Positions 46,921 to 58,988 are shown, counted from the first letter of the stretch. The stretch is 64,000 nucleotides of DNA from Dipteronia dyeriana (GCA_032871835.1 CM065297.1:27537598-27601597), one strand, 5' to 3'. Numbers and translations: made by a program. Notes: generated from the sequence alone by a model not told the origin.

Positions 46921-48556
46921 TTATAACAAATTCACACACTTGAAGATGAATGCTCATGCATTGGTATGAAAATAACATGTTTTGGAAAATGCATGATTGG
47001 AGACTATCTCTATGTAGTTTACATTCTAGTGTGGATTGTGTTTGTATGTGCATATGTTTGTATAACATGGATATTGAACTTGATTTTAGTCTTAAAACAT
47101 TCTTGATTAAGTTCCGATCATTTCAATTACTCACACTATTGATTTCAAGTTCCGAGTCAAAAGTTATGATACTTTCCAGTCATGTTGCGCACATTGTCTT
47201 CATCTTTGTATATCGAGTCGAATTCTTATTTTTTGGGTTTAGTACATTATATGTCCATGTCTATGAGAGAGTCACAGTTTGTAATCCTCAAATGGATTTG
47301 AATTCCGAGTTCGGAGGCCAAAGAACGGTTGAAGAACGCGAGAGGAGCGGAGGAGCACCATGGCCAAAGGCCATCACATGGTGCAAGCCCGAGATGGCGG
47401 GTGGCCATCTCGGCCACAACTCCTTGCTGCTCCGAGCTGCCCACGTGCCATCTTGGGGAAGCATTCTAAAAGGGGTTAGTTTGGTCCTGTCAAGCTCTTT
47501 TGTTTCCTCTCCTTTATATATCTCTTCTCTCTCTCTCATTTGAATAGAAGGAAGAAGAAAATGTAGTGCAGAAAATTTCCAGGTTTTTTCTCTCAACTTT
47601 GAATCACCATATCTCTCTCATTTCTTATCCGATTTGAGTGATTCAAGTTGGAGAAGTTTCATATTGAAATTATCTATCATCTCCAAGTAATAGTGAAGTC
47701 ATTTGTTCAAGTTTTCTGGTGGATTACATAATTTTCGTGACTGTACTCGAAATTGACAAGGTATTGGTTTATCTTTTGATTTCCTTGATTCTAATGTTCA
47801 AATACCTTGGGTCTTCTTTCTACTTGTGTGTACTTGACTTGAGCATATGTTGATGAGTGATAGATCTTCAATTAAATTCTAGTTGTGCTTAATTAGAAAC
47901 TTGATTGTGAGTTAGGTTTCAATCAAACCTATGTTTTCACATGATTGTGAGTTGTATTGTGCTAGCATCTTATCTAGGACTATTTGTGCTTTGATTGACT
48001 TTATTTTCATGATTAATAGTCTTATCGTGTGCTAGAACTCATTTGTTGAATAGATCTAGGATTAGCACATTTGATTTTATGTTTAGAGTCTATTAGAGTG
48101 TAATTGACTATTTTGTGAATATATGCTCTAAATGATTGCTAGAGATTTAATTGATCATATCTTGTGTTTCTAGCATTTATTTTTAGTTTTAAAGTCTTGA
48201 ATATGTGCTTCATGAACATTTTTATTTCAAGCTTTAGTAACATAAATAAAATCTAGGCTTGAAGTGTGTGTTTGGAAATTTGGCATGCTCTAGATTTTTA
48301 TTCATGCCTAAGATCTAGACAATCTTATTTTGTGAACTTTATTTTCTATGTCTAGATCTTCATGGAGTGTACATAATCCATACATTTCATATGCTCATGC
48401 ATCATCTTGTGTGGTGTCATTTTTGGATTATAAACTAGAAAATATACTTTGTGTGCTCAATGATTAATTCTAGTTTTTATAGAATTTGTTGATCATCTTA
48501 TTCTATGTTGCGTGCTTGTTTGCATTTTGCATTCATGATCACCTAGATGCCTTGTG

Positions 48557-48730
48557 AGAGGAAGTCTTGACAATAGGTGTGAGACCTATGTTTTTGAGCA
48601 AGGAAGTCTTGGCAAGAGGTGGGAGACCTCGGAATGTCAAGCAATGAAGTCTTGCCTAGGGTCATGAGGATCCGGAAGGGTGAGCGAGGAAGTCTTGACA
48701 AGAGGTGTGAGGCCTCGGAATGTTAAGCAA
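48557..48730 (+). repeat. imperfect repeat cluster (GGAAGTCTTG..AGGTG)
   Basis: Four diverged copies of a 40-50-base phrase with AAGTCTTG and GAG(A/G)CCT sit in block I. They are non-coding. Confidence 0.65.
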
Positions 48731-49278
48731 GAGGGTGACATTTTCATGAGTAGGATAGGAGAGTAGTTTCTAGGTAAAGAGGTCACTTGAGAGATTGTAC
48801 TTTTCTTATCTTCTAGTGGATTTTGTTTGCCGGTGGTTGCTAACCTGTGGACGTTTCCTCTTCGGAGGTTTACCACGTTATATTTTGTGTCAACTTTTCT
48901 CTATCCCTATCTCTCTTATATTGGTATTTGTTATTTGAATACTATGGATAGAACTTTATATGTAAGTTGACTTCCTTACACAATATTGTTTGTATATGTT
49001 AGATAACTTTGTATCTTGTGATATCACATTCAAGTTGTAAAGTACCACATTGTAATACTCTAAGTACAACTTATGGAATTTTGTCTACATTGAATATATT
49101 TGTTCATAGGATACATTAATTCTTGTTGTATGTTTTGTAGACTAAGAGTGGAGATTTGAGCACACATGAATATATTGTTTTCTTATAACAATCATGTTGA
49201 ATGTTAATTTGTAAACTTATCAAGGTTTTGTCACTAGTCTTGAAAAGATTTGTTAAAAGTGAGAGACAACCTATTCAC

Positions 49279-49320
49279 CACCCCCCCCCCTCTCCCCCTC
49301 CCCCTCCCCCTCCCCCTCCT
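49279..49320 (+). repeat. C-rich tract with (CCCCCT)n
   Basis: A long C run is followed by hexamers CCCCCT. The opposite strand has at least five runs of five or more G and could form a G-quadruplex. Confidence 0.9.
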
Positions 49321-49535
49321 AGGTTGTTTAGTATAACCTTGTACATATTATTTCAGACCCCTAATTTTTGTCATATGGATCATCAATAAGCTCATGTGTA
49401 GGCCTTGTGTTTTGCCTGAAGTAATCCACAAAACCTGAAAAAAAAAAAACTGCTGAAGAAGTAAAAAGAAACAAAAGAAAACTAAAATAACTAAGAAACT
49501 AGCTAGATAAATATTAGCCAACTAATTAGCACGTT

Positions 49536-49553
49536 TCCCCGGCAGCGGCGCCA
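49536..49553 (-). other. tRNA-Asp-type primer binding site of H
   Basis: The minus strand reads TGGCGCCGCTGCCGGGGA, one base from the TGGCGCCGTTGCCGGGGA site known from Athila-type gypsy elements and complementary to tRNA-Asp. It lies five bases from the LTR end. Confidence 0.8.
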
Positions 49554-49557
49554 TTTT

Positions 49558-51150
49558 CGACGTGTACGTTTTTATATTTAGAAATCGTACGTCAAAAAAA
49601 TATTTTAGAAGAACCATAACAATGCCTCAAAAGTTTATAAAACTAGTATAATGGCAAGTCGGGTGTCGTCCATAGGGAAAGGAAAATCAAATGGCTAAAA
49701 CTAGTTAACTAATATTAATCTAAACAAAGCATGAAAAGTAAGTATAAATGGTGAAAAGTTAATAGTTAAGATGCAACTACAATTAAATTAATTAACCTAA
49801 CATGCAATTAGTGTTAATAAGAATGTGTAAGTGAGAAGATATGATAATGGAGACTAGGGAGTTGATGGAACCAAAAAGCAAACAACGGGCGTGTTGGTAA
49901 TTATCATAAATGTACATTAATCTATTATAAGCAGTCTAGAGGGTATAGAATCGGTTGTATATCCCTTATGGGTTCCCAATATAAAGGGTATAGTATTGGC
50001 TAACCACAGGTGATTGTTCATGAATGTACATCTTTCAAAATAAGGGACTACTCTCTTTATAAATTCACCAACCTACAAGGTATAGAATTGGTGTTTAATC
50101 TCTCATAAGAAACCAACCTAGAGGGTATAGTATTGGTTACACATTTGAGACTAGATAGAGATTGAGATTAATATGTTCGGATTTCACTTTAAGGATGGTA
50201 CTCTCGTTCAATCATTCCATACATATGAGCTTAATCAAATAGAGGGTATACCCGATTCGCTACTCAAGTAACTTCTCAAACAATTTGCAAAGAGAGGAGG
50301 GTACAATCTAAGACAAACTATTCTTGAAATCAATTAAAACAATGAATGAAACATATTTGATAGATTTAATAAAGTAAATAAATACAAGCCAAAGGTTAAC
50401 AAATGAATAACATCAACCCCCAAGTGGGTGATTAGCTACTTACGACAAATACATTAAAATAACTAATAGGAAAGAAATAGAGAAGAATCATGTAAAGACT
50501 CCTTTCTTGAAGCTTTAATCCAATCTCCAAGTGTCCTTGAGTAGATGAAGATGATGATGGTTAGATTGGGTGAGGAATGATTCCTAGATCTAGGTTAGTA
50601 ATTAGAGATAAGAGAAAGTGTAGAAGAGGATATGATCGGTGGAAGAGATGATTCAGAGATGTGTGATGTGTGAGAGAGGGTTTTTGAAATAAGAACAAGA
50701 TATACTTATAGGGATTCCAAAATTAGGTCTAAAATGCTTATGTGGCAGTCCTGACACATAAAATGCATGGGTAGTGCATCGGTAGGTACCCGTGCAATGA
50801 CTTGATGGCCTCTAATGATCTTCACTACTTTTGGCATTTACACGGATTGTGCATGGGTAGGAACCAGCGTGGAACCCACGCACTGAGCAATCCTCGAGAT
50901 TCCATCTCCCGGTGCGCTGGTCCTGTGCTGGTAGTGCACAGGTGACAACCCACGCAGTACCTGGGCATTTTATCCTCCATTTCTTCTTTTGCACCATTTT
51001 GACTTCTTTTTCGCTTGAAAGTCTCGGTTCCTATTCCAATCATCCACAATGCATCGAATACATATAATTATAGTACAGGATCCCATAAGAAATGAAAATA
51101 CAATCGAAAACAAGACAAAGGACGAGGAATGATGGCCAAAATATATAACA
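49558..51150 (-). repeat. 5' LTR of H
   Basis: About 1593 bases. Its outer end is TGTTATATATTTTGGCC on the minus strand. It matches the K 3' LTR over the first 700 bases (ATCCACAATGCATCGAATAC against its complement at 56855-56875) and at the PBS-proximal end. A series of GAGGGTATAG phrases (49940-50240) forms a loose internal repeat. The ORFs in it are not genes. Confidence 0.75.
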
Positions 51151-51168
51151 ATTTTGAGGCGATCAGTA

Positions 51169-51845
51169 GGCACTCCAACTCCCATATCACTTAGTGGTTG
51201 ATTTTAGTCTTTAAAGTATTCAATACTCACGTTGGTTTGGGTATGCACTCTAACTCCCAACTCAGTGTAGATATTGAATTGTGGTGTCTTTGTCGGGGTC
51301 AAGTAGGCACCCCAACTCTTGGTCCATATTTGATATAAATTTATGATTTCAACCATCCACACCTAAGGTGTTTAAACAAGCTCACTTGAATTAGAAGGGA
51401 TATATTGTTAGCACTCCAATCCAACATATCCTAGTTAGGTGAAAGGTGTGGATTGAAAGCACATCAATCCAAGTCATTCCAGAAACACAAGTTAGGAAGA
51501 TAAGCCCTAATTGATCGAATTGGTTCTTAAAGAATATGAATGCCCATTATTTGTATTTGATTACTTACTCCCATATTCATATCTCTAACTTAGTTGCATT
51601 TAGTATAACTTAGTTTAATTGCATATCAGTGTTAACTTTTCAACCAAACCATTGTTATTTACTTTCCATGCTTTATTTTAATTTAATATTAGTTAACTAC
51701 CTTTAGCCATTTAATTTCCCTTTCCCTGTGGACGACACCCAACTTGCCATTGCACTAGTTTTATAAACTTTTGAGGCATTGTTGTGATTCTTTATAATAA
51801 AAAAATTTGACATAAGATTTCTAGCGACAAAAATGTATACGTTCA
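51169..51845 (+). repeat. 5' LTR of K, truncated
   Basis: It matches the last 700 bases of the K 3' LTR (57715-58417). The first 950 bases are missing, and instead the outer end of the H LTR abuts at 51150, leaving an 18-base spacer. Confidence 0.8.
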
Positions 51846-51848
51846 AAA

Positions 51849-51866
51849 TTGCACCGCTGTCGGGGA
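51849..51866 (+). other. tRNA-Asp-type primer binding site of K
   Basis: TTGCACCGCTGTCGGGGA is a mutated version of the Athila-type site found in H. It is followed by GTGCTAATTAG as in H. Confidence 0.7.
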
Positions 51867-52049
51867 AAGGTGCTAATTAGTTGGTTAATCTTAGTTATCT
51901 AGCTAGTTTCTTAGTTATTTTAGTTTTCTTTTATTTCTTTTTACTTCTTGGTAGTTTTTATTTTCTTTTGTTTCAGGTTTTATGGATTACTTCAGGCAAA
52001 ACACAAGGCCCAGACACGACCTTATTGATTATCCATATGATCAAAATTA

Positions 52050-53190
52050 GAGGTCTCACATAGATTCCTCATGGAGCTATAATGATGGCAACACTCATGG
52101 GCCACCTCTCTCATCTTGCCAACCAATGGACACGTCCCTTAAAGAAATGGTGCAGAATTTTATGGAGTTCAACAATCAGATAAGTGAACAGCTCAAGGCA
52201 TCTCAACAACAAAATCAAGGATACCAAAATCTCTCATACCTATCAAGGAAGTAAGGGCAATAAGGGAATCTTGAGGATGAACAAAACAAAATGTTGGTGA
52301 TGAACAAGGAGTTAATGAGTATCGTCAAAGAGTTAGTGTCAGTAATGGAGTTGTCAAAGAAAAAGAATGAAGCACTTCAAGAGAATACAAAGAAAAAATC
52401 TCTAGAAAAGGAAGATATTAGGGAAGAAGTTGAGAAAAAGTTGTAGCTCACAAAGAATGAGTCCCAATGGAAGGAACCCTTAGAAAAAGTAAAGGAAAAT
52501 GAGCTTCGAGAGCTAAACAAAAGGCTCATACTTGAAGTGAAACCGCTTATAGTGGAAAATAGTACACTCAAGAAGAAGAATGGTGAAGTCTCTGACATGA
52601 ACAAAGAATTGGAAGAGCAAATCAAGAGACTTGAGGCCAAAAAATTTAAAGCATTATAGGATTTTTTGACTTCACAAGGGCAGGAATGGAATTGAATAAA
52701 GAGACAGCTCGCAAATCAAAAGAAATGCAAATGGAGATCGAGCTAAAGATTAATGCCTTGAAGGAAGTCGAAGAAGCTCTTCACAAGAAAGATGAAACTC
52801 TCAAGATAGCAAAGGCGATGGGGAGTGTCTTCAGTATTGAGTTGGACAAAGCAAAACAAGTGGGCAAGACATTGCCAATGGATACCAACTCGAAGCCATA
52901 AAGACACCAAAAGAAATGAAGAATTCCTAACTCGTCCCTCTTATGTTATTTTTGTTCAAGGAGAAAGCATTTTAAAGATGAGCATTTTACACTCCATAGG
53001 ACTAGGAAAAAGATAGGTGCGAGGAATAGGAACAATCCACCTAGGGTTAAAAAGATTTGGGTAAGGAAGGGTCAAAATTCATTTGGCAAGAAATATAGGG
53101 AAGGAAAAGATAAATGAACAACCTAAGTTTATTTGGGTTCCTAAAAAGAAAGAGTTTCCCAATTTGGTTAAGCCACCCTTAGCATCACAT
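52050..53190 (+). pseudogene. gag: gag-like coiled-coil and zinc-knuckle protein of K
   Basis: It reads, with shifts, from a Met/Gln-rich start (about 52120, SLKEMVQNFMEFNNQ) through a Lys/Glu-rich helical stretch (52280-52880, including NKELEEQIKRLEAKKF) to a knuckle CYFCSRRKHFKDEHF (about 52942) and a basic PPRVKKIWVRKG motif. Stops at about 52444 and 52657 break the helix region. The equivalent of H's protein lies at 46457-43121. Gag without pol suggests trans-mobilisation by a partner element. Confidence 0.6.
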
Positions 53191-56100
53191 TAAACATATT
53201 TGATGCACGGTTGAATTTCACAATCTATTTTGTGTTACCTTATTATTTTGAATTAATGGTGCTAACAATGTTTGGGTGGATACAAGTTGAAGAGAAAATG
53301 AATTGTGGAATTTGTTTTAAGTTTGTGTTTTGTCTTCATGTTGTTTTAGGTGCTAATAAATGAATAACAAGGCAAGTTAAGTTGGTATATGTGTGTATTT
53401 GAAGGAAAATGGAGGTGCTACATGCTCATCAAGAGAACTCAATAGGACAATGCACGGGTCTGCACTAAGTATTGTACCTGTGCACTAAGGAGGTAATCTT
53501 CCTAATGGAGAGAGCGCAGGTATATGCATGGATACATATTGCGCACAGCGGGTTATATACTCGCGCACTTCATCGTTATGTAAATATGTTATCTTCGTCA
53601 AAGTAGCCCTACCACAAACTTAAACAAAAATTACCTCTTATTTTCTCTCTCTACATCCTTCCATTGCTAGCTATGCGTTCAATTCAAGACCACAAGGTAT
53701 GATTCCTACCCCTCAATCTGGTTTTATTTGATTTAATCTTGAACTCTATCACTCTCTCTACCAAAAATCCTATAACATGCACGAACTAGTGAATTTGTAC
53801 CCCTTATTTTGTTTTATTCTTGATGAATGATGTGAGGGTTTTATCAATGATGCATTTTTTTGCCATTGGAATTGAATCAAAGTAGAAATTACCACGATAA
53901 CGCTTTAATTCGAAATTCTAGGGTTTAGGAGTTGTGATTGAATTGAATGATGAGTCATGGTGTAATTGATGCAAGAATAGGTTAAGGAGTGAATGTGAGT
54001 GATATTCTGCATAGTTGTATGTTTGAATCAAAGTTTTAGCATGTTGTGTGAAATCTGCACATGACAGTTCACGCAGATTATGGGTAAATGCACGAGTGTA
54101 AGTGAGCGGGTCCATACCCGCACACTACATGTGTTTGGTCTTATGTGCTTACCTGTTTCATCTTTGCTTGCCATTTCATTTTAGTTCCTTGAACTATTTT
54201 AGTTTAGTTTATTTTTCTTCAGCACTTTAATTTGCTTTTATTTACATCGCTTTAAGAACTTGTAAAGATAGTGTTTATTGTGGATGCTTTTAAGAGTTGA
54301 AGAGAGTGATTTATCTTGGGGATATTTTGATGCTTGGGATTATGATGCAAGATATTTATAAATTTTGACGGAACCTATTGTTCGTATTTTAATTTTTGTG
54401 AATGTTGACATTTTTATAGATGTAGTGCTCATTGATGGCTTTTCATCTCTTAGGAAGAACCACCAAAAACTTGGAAGTCGAGGAGGACGAGCAAGCAAAG
54501 AGTGCTCATAAAAAGAGCAAAAGGCCATATCTTCTAAAGGAGTTCCTACCATTTTTTCCTTTAAGCATAATTGTTTATCTTTCTTGTGAATGATTGAAAT
54601 TGTGATGAGATACAATTCACTTGTGAATATCTTTTGTGAATGGACAGTGAAGATAATATTTGTGCATATTGATCACATTTTGAAGTGAATTTGGATTTTA
54701 TTGATTTATCATTTTTTATTAGGGTGATAAGCCGAAGGCTTTTCAAGATATAGGTGTGAATGTACAGGTGTTTAAATTGCAATATATTGCCCCATTTGAT
54801 TTGGGGGTAGTACATATACACATACTTGTACAGGGTTAAGCATATAGTGAAAATCGGTTTAGGGGTTATCATATCCCATTCCGTTCAATTTGTGGAATGT
54901 TAATGCATGATGTTGGTTTGTGCTTAAATGTCGATATTGCACTTGATTTCCTTATTTTATGATGAGCCGTTTTGAGTCTTTTATTTTTTTGGGAATTGAT
55001 TGTGCATGATTAATGTCTATGTTTGTTTTGAGTCAAGTTAGGTGCATGCGCCACTAGGCCGAGTTCTCTTGTCTTCAACATTGAGGACAATGTTGGGTTT
55101 AGGTTTAGGGGTGTGGATGCCTTTATTGAGTCATCTTTTTCTTTGTTTTTAGTCATTTTTTGCAATTTTGGTCCAAATATTTTGATTTGTCGGCCAAATT
55201 TTCGAGCTTTAACTAGCTTAGATGTGATACCTTGAGCATGTGCTTTTAGCGAGTCTATAGATGCATTGTGAGCTTATGTAGCAAATCGTTGTCACTTGTG
55301 GGTTGTACTTGCATTGTCATGGGCTTGTCTCATCTTTTGTGTGCTTTATTTTAGGGGACTCAATGCTCTTACGCCTTGTTCTAATAGTAGAGACTACATA
55401 TGAGTTCACAAACATAAGCCTAATAAAAAGCACATCAAGTGTTTGATTTTTTCTATTCTTTAAACACTTCTCTCGTCATATGCGTCACATGCCATAGGAC
55501 ATACATTTCATACATATAGTGGATTTCTTGATGGATGCATGCATTCCCTTGATAGACAAATTGTTGAAGTGATTTTAGGCAATGTGTGTGGGCATTTAAC
55601 TACTTAAATTAGCCTAAACACATTCTCAATCCCTTATATGTGCTTTAAAGACAATTTTGCGGCCAAACACTTATCTTTCTTTTAGAACCAAAAATGAACC
55701 ATATAGTCATAGCCAAACACAAGCCTACCATTTATTACCAATCATGTGGGGTGTGTGTGCTATATGTGTGATTAAATGATAAGAGCTCTAATGTGGAATA
55801 GCATGTATGTAGGCAATTATGTAAATTGTGCATGAAATGGCTCACCATGTAAAAGTGCCCAAATTTGCACTTAAGAGCCAAATTGCAAAAATGATATGTG
55901 ATATTGTGCAAAGAAAAGCAAAGAAAAGAAAGTCAAGCAAAAAGAAAACAAAAGGCTTATATAAAAAGAAAAAAAAGGCCTTGTGATATAAATCTGAAGT
56001 ACTCACAATGAATAGTACAACAGAAAAGCACAAATGTGTGTATGTAAGCAAATGCCTTGTTGCTAAAGTGTAATCAATGTGTAAAGTTTTTTATGGGTTG

Positions 56101-56710
56101 TGTGAGTAAGGATAAACATGATTGGTGATCTTTGAACTCTAATTTTTTTCTATTTCTTTGTTCACCACATTTAACCCCTTGACCATATTACAACCAAAGA
56201 GAAAAGTCCTATTTGATCTATTATATGTCTTGATTGGGAATGTTTGTTGATGTTTTATCTTTCACATTCATGGCATAGTGAATCATTCCTAGGCTAGTTC
56301 ACAGACATAATCGGTATTTGAATGTACATTGTATGCAATGCATTAGAATTATATGCATAATGTCCATCTGTGCATACCTTGAATAAGTGTGTAAATAGGA
56401 CTCTGAGTGGTAAAAAGATAGTGAAATTGGGTGAGGATTAGAGTCGAAGTAAATTATACTCATGGTGTGGGAGAAAGTAGTTCCCGATATGAGAGTGCTC
56501 TTAGGTGTGGGATTCACGATAGCGCAAGTTTCCCTCAAGTGCCTTCTAGTTGTTTTAGATTACTTTACATATGTCTAATTCTCTCTATCACACATCCTTG
56601 CATCTCATCACCGGTTGGACATGTGACTTGTTGAATTAATTGTTTTTGGGTCTAGGAGAATTTTAGATTGAGTCATTTTTTATTTGTATCTTATTTGTGT
56701 TGTTGTAAGT
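53191..56710. other. long non-coding internal tract of K
   Basis: No coding signature is present. It matches H at 41119-41978 and 10535-11600 in reverse complement. A purine-rich (GAAAAGCAAAGAAAAGAAAG) tract sits at about 55910-55980. The short ORFs here have no support. Confidence 0.65.
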
Positions 56711-56730
56711 TTTGCTCAAGGACGAGCAAA
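56711..56730 (+). other. stem-loop upstream of K polypurine tract
   Basis: TTTGCTCAAGGACGAGCAAA forms a perfect 7-bp stem (TTTGCTC/GAGCAAA) with a 6-base loop. A similar GGAC..AGCAA hairpin just before the PPT is a recurring feature of Athila-like plant elements, as far as I recall. Confidence 0.7.
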
Positions 56731-56736
56731 GGTTTG

Positions 56737-56748
56737 GTATGGGGGTAT
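56737..56748 (+). other. polypurine tract of K
   Basis: GTATGGGGGTAT lies 17 bases before the 3' LTR. It is the expected type and approximate position. Confidence 0.6.
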
Positions 56749-56764
56749 TTTATTAAACCAAAAT

Positions 56765-58417
56765 TGTTATATATTTTTATCCTCATTCTTTGTCTTTTGT
56801 CTTATTTTTTTAGTGTATTTTCGTGTCTTATGGGCTCCTGTACTGTAATTTTAGGTATTCGGTGCATTATGGATGATTGGAACAGGAACCGAGACTTTCG
56901 TACGAAAAAGAAGTCAAAAAGGTGCAAAAGAAGAAATGGAGGATAAATGCTCAGATACTGTGCTGGCGTCACCCGTGCATCACCAGCACAGGACCAGTAC
57001 ATCGGGAGATGGAGTCTTGGGGATTGCTCAGTGTACGGGTACTGCACGGGTACTGCACGGGTTCATACCCGCGCACAACCCATGCAAATGCCAAAAATAG
57101 AGAAAATAATCAGAGGCCATCTAGTCAATGCGCAGGTCACTATACGGGTACCTACCCATGCTTTACCCAAGTATTTCGCACATCAGGACCGCCTCATCAG
57201 TATTTGAGACCTAATTTTTGAATCCCTATAAATATATCTTGTTCTTATTTCTAAATTCTCTCTCACACTTCAAAATCTCTAATCATCTCTTCCACTCATC
57301 ATATCCTCTCCTACAGTTTCTCATATCCCTAATTACTAACTTAGATATAGGAATCATTCCCCACCAAATCTAACCATCTTTCATCCTTATCTACTCAAGG
57401 CTACTAGGAGATTGGAACCAAGCTTTAAGAAAATAGGAGTTTCTCTACATGGGTCTTCTCTATCTCTCATCTCTTAGCATTTATTTTGTATTTAGCATGA
57501 GTAGCTAAACCCATTGTGGGAGTTATGTAATTGAATATGAATTTGTGGGCTTTTCACCATACTTAATTTGATTGATATAGTTACATTCATTATGCTTAAT
57601 TGTGTTGAATTGCCTCTTGAATTAAGTAGGCACTCGAACTCTTGATTCTTATCGATTAATTGAACTTATTTGAGTAATTGATCTTTAATTGAAATCTTTG
57701 TGAAGTGGGTAGGCACTCCAACTCCCATATCACTTAGTGGTTGATTTTGGTCTTTAAAGCATTCAATACTCACGTTGGTTTGGGTAGGCACTCCAATTCC
57801 CAACTCATTATAGAGGTTGAATTGTGGTGTATTTATGGGTCAAGTTGGCACTTCAACTCTTGGTTCATATTTGATATCAATTCATGTTTTTAGCCATCCA
57901 CACCTAAGGTGTTTAAACAAGCTCATTTGAATTGGAAGAAATATGTTGTGAGCACTCTAATCCATCATATCCTGGCTAGGTGAAAGGGGTGTATTATGAG
58001 CACTCCAATCCAAGTCATCCCAGAAACTCGATTTAGGAAGATGAGCCCTAATTGATCGAATTGATTTTTAAAGAATGGGATTGCCCATTATTTGTTTTTG
58101 ATTACATTGACTCCCACATTCACATCACAGATCTTATCTCACCATTTCACATCCTTGCTAACTTAGTTGCATTTAGTATAATTTACTTTAATTGCATATT
58201 AGTGTTAACTTTTCAACCAAACTATTGTTATTTACTTTTTCATGTTTTATTTTAGTTTAATATTAGTTAACTAGCTTTAGCCATTTAATTTCTCTTTCCT
58301 CATGGACGATGCCTGACTTGTCATTATACTAGTTTTATAAACTTTTAAGTCATTGTTATGGTTCTTTATAAAAAAAAAATTATGTACGATTTCTATAGAT
58401 AAAAACATATATGGTCA
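56765..58417 (+). repeat. 3' LTR of K
   Basis: 1653 bases, TGTTATATATTTT...ATGGTCA. The first half matches H's LTR and the second half matches 51169-51845. It contains a short run of GGGTACTGCAC units at 57038-57064. No flanking duplication can be tested because the 5' LTR is truncated. Confidence 0.8.
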
Positions 58418-58988
58418 TTGATTCATATTATCACATGTGGTTAAATTAACGAAATCTAAAAATCTCCGTAAACAAACATCATTATTAATCATGATCCCGT
58501 ATTCACAATAAGCTTTTCATTTCAACCAACTTAATTAATTTTTGTTTACATGGGTGATGTACTTTGATGTATTTATATTTTATAATCATTACTTTTTACT
58601 CTACAGATTGTTATCCATAAGGTATGGAAACGAACTCGAACTGTTTCAATAATTAATATTTTAAAGCGGTCTGCCAATCCAAAAGAAAAGATTTTGTAAT
58701 TGTACGCATCAAATCCATTGGATAACGTGTTAACACTTTGAAAATTTTATACTTAAAAAATCAAAATTATTAAATGAACATATTCAATTGAGTGCCATCA
58801 TTGCATTACCCTTTTAAACAATCAATAAATAAGTACATTACTTTTATAAAAAGATTTTAATGTAAAATATATATATATATTGATTACTTATGCTCAACGA
58901 TATGAATGAATACTAAAACTCATTTACAATCTAGTAGAAAGAAAAAACTAATTATAAAACTTAATAAATGAATTACTATGGATTCAAT
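58418..58988. other. AT-rich flank, nothing recognised
   Basis: This is sequence between K and hAT copy N1. It has no ORF, repeat copy or RNA. A short TA run lies at about 58869-58881. Confidence 0.5.

Larger units (their letters stand above)
46557..49355 (+). mobile_element. copia-like LTR block I inserted in H
   Basis: It interrupts H's leader: the H sequence breaks after CACCT at 46556 and resumes with GACCC at 49356, a degenerate 5-bp duplication. The near-start TTTGTTGGCATTATTC, a TATA region at about 47513, the phrase GTGGACG...GGTTTACCACG...TTGTGTC (48850-48892) and ACCTATTCACC before a C-rich tract are typical of copia LTR and post-LTR sequence. No pol is seen. It contains a 55-bp triplication and a C-rich tract. 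The superfamily call is moderate. Confidence 0.55.
10535..51150 (-). mobile_element. gag-only LTR retrotransposon H (Athila-like), shattered by nested insertions
   Basis: Once the insertions are removed, H is a minus-strand element: 5' LTR 49558-51150, PBS 49536-49553, leader, coiled-coil gag (46457-45557), zinc-knuckle end of gag (43405-43121), then a long non-coding tract (41978-41119 and 11600-10535). K at 51169-58417 has the same internal order on the plus strand and validates the reconstruction by eye. No protease, RT or integrase is seen in either, so the family is probably mobilised in trans. H's 3' LTR is not found, and the left end at about 10535 looks truncated. Inserted in it are D, L, C and I. 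Confidence 0.7.
51169..58417 (+). mobile_element. gag-only LTR retrotransposon K (Athila-like, non-autonomous)
   Basis: It has a truncated 5' LTR, PBS, a gag-like coding remnant, a 3.5-kb non-coding tract, hairpin plus PPT, and a complete 3' LTR. The internal part is about 4.9 kb and lacks protease, RT, RNase H and integrase signatures in all frames, so this is a large non-autonomous (LARD-like) element. H is a second copy. It shows no nested insertion. Confidence 0.75.

Noticed and set aside
46950..47543. A 197-codon ORF starting MLMHWYENN
   Set aside because: It has no recognisable domain and mixed low-complexity content, and it covers the promoter-like part of block I. It is most likely chance.
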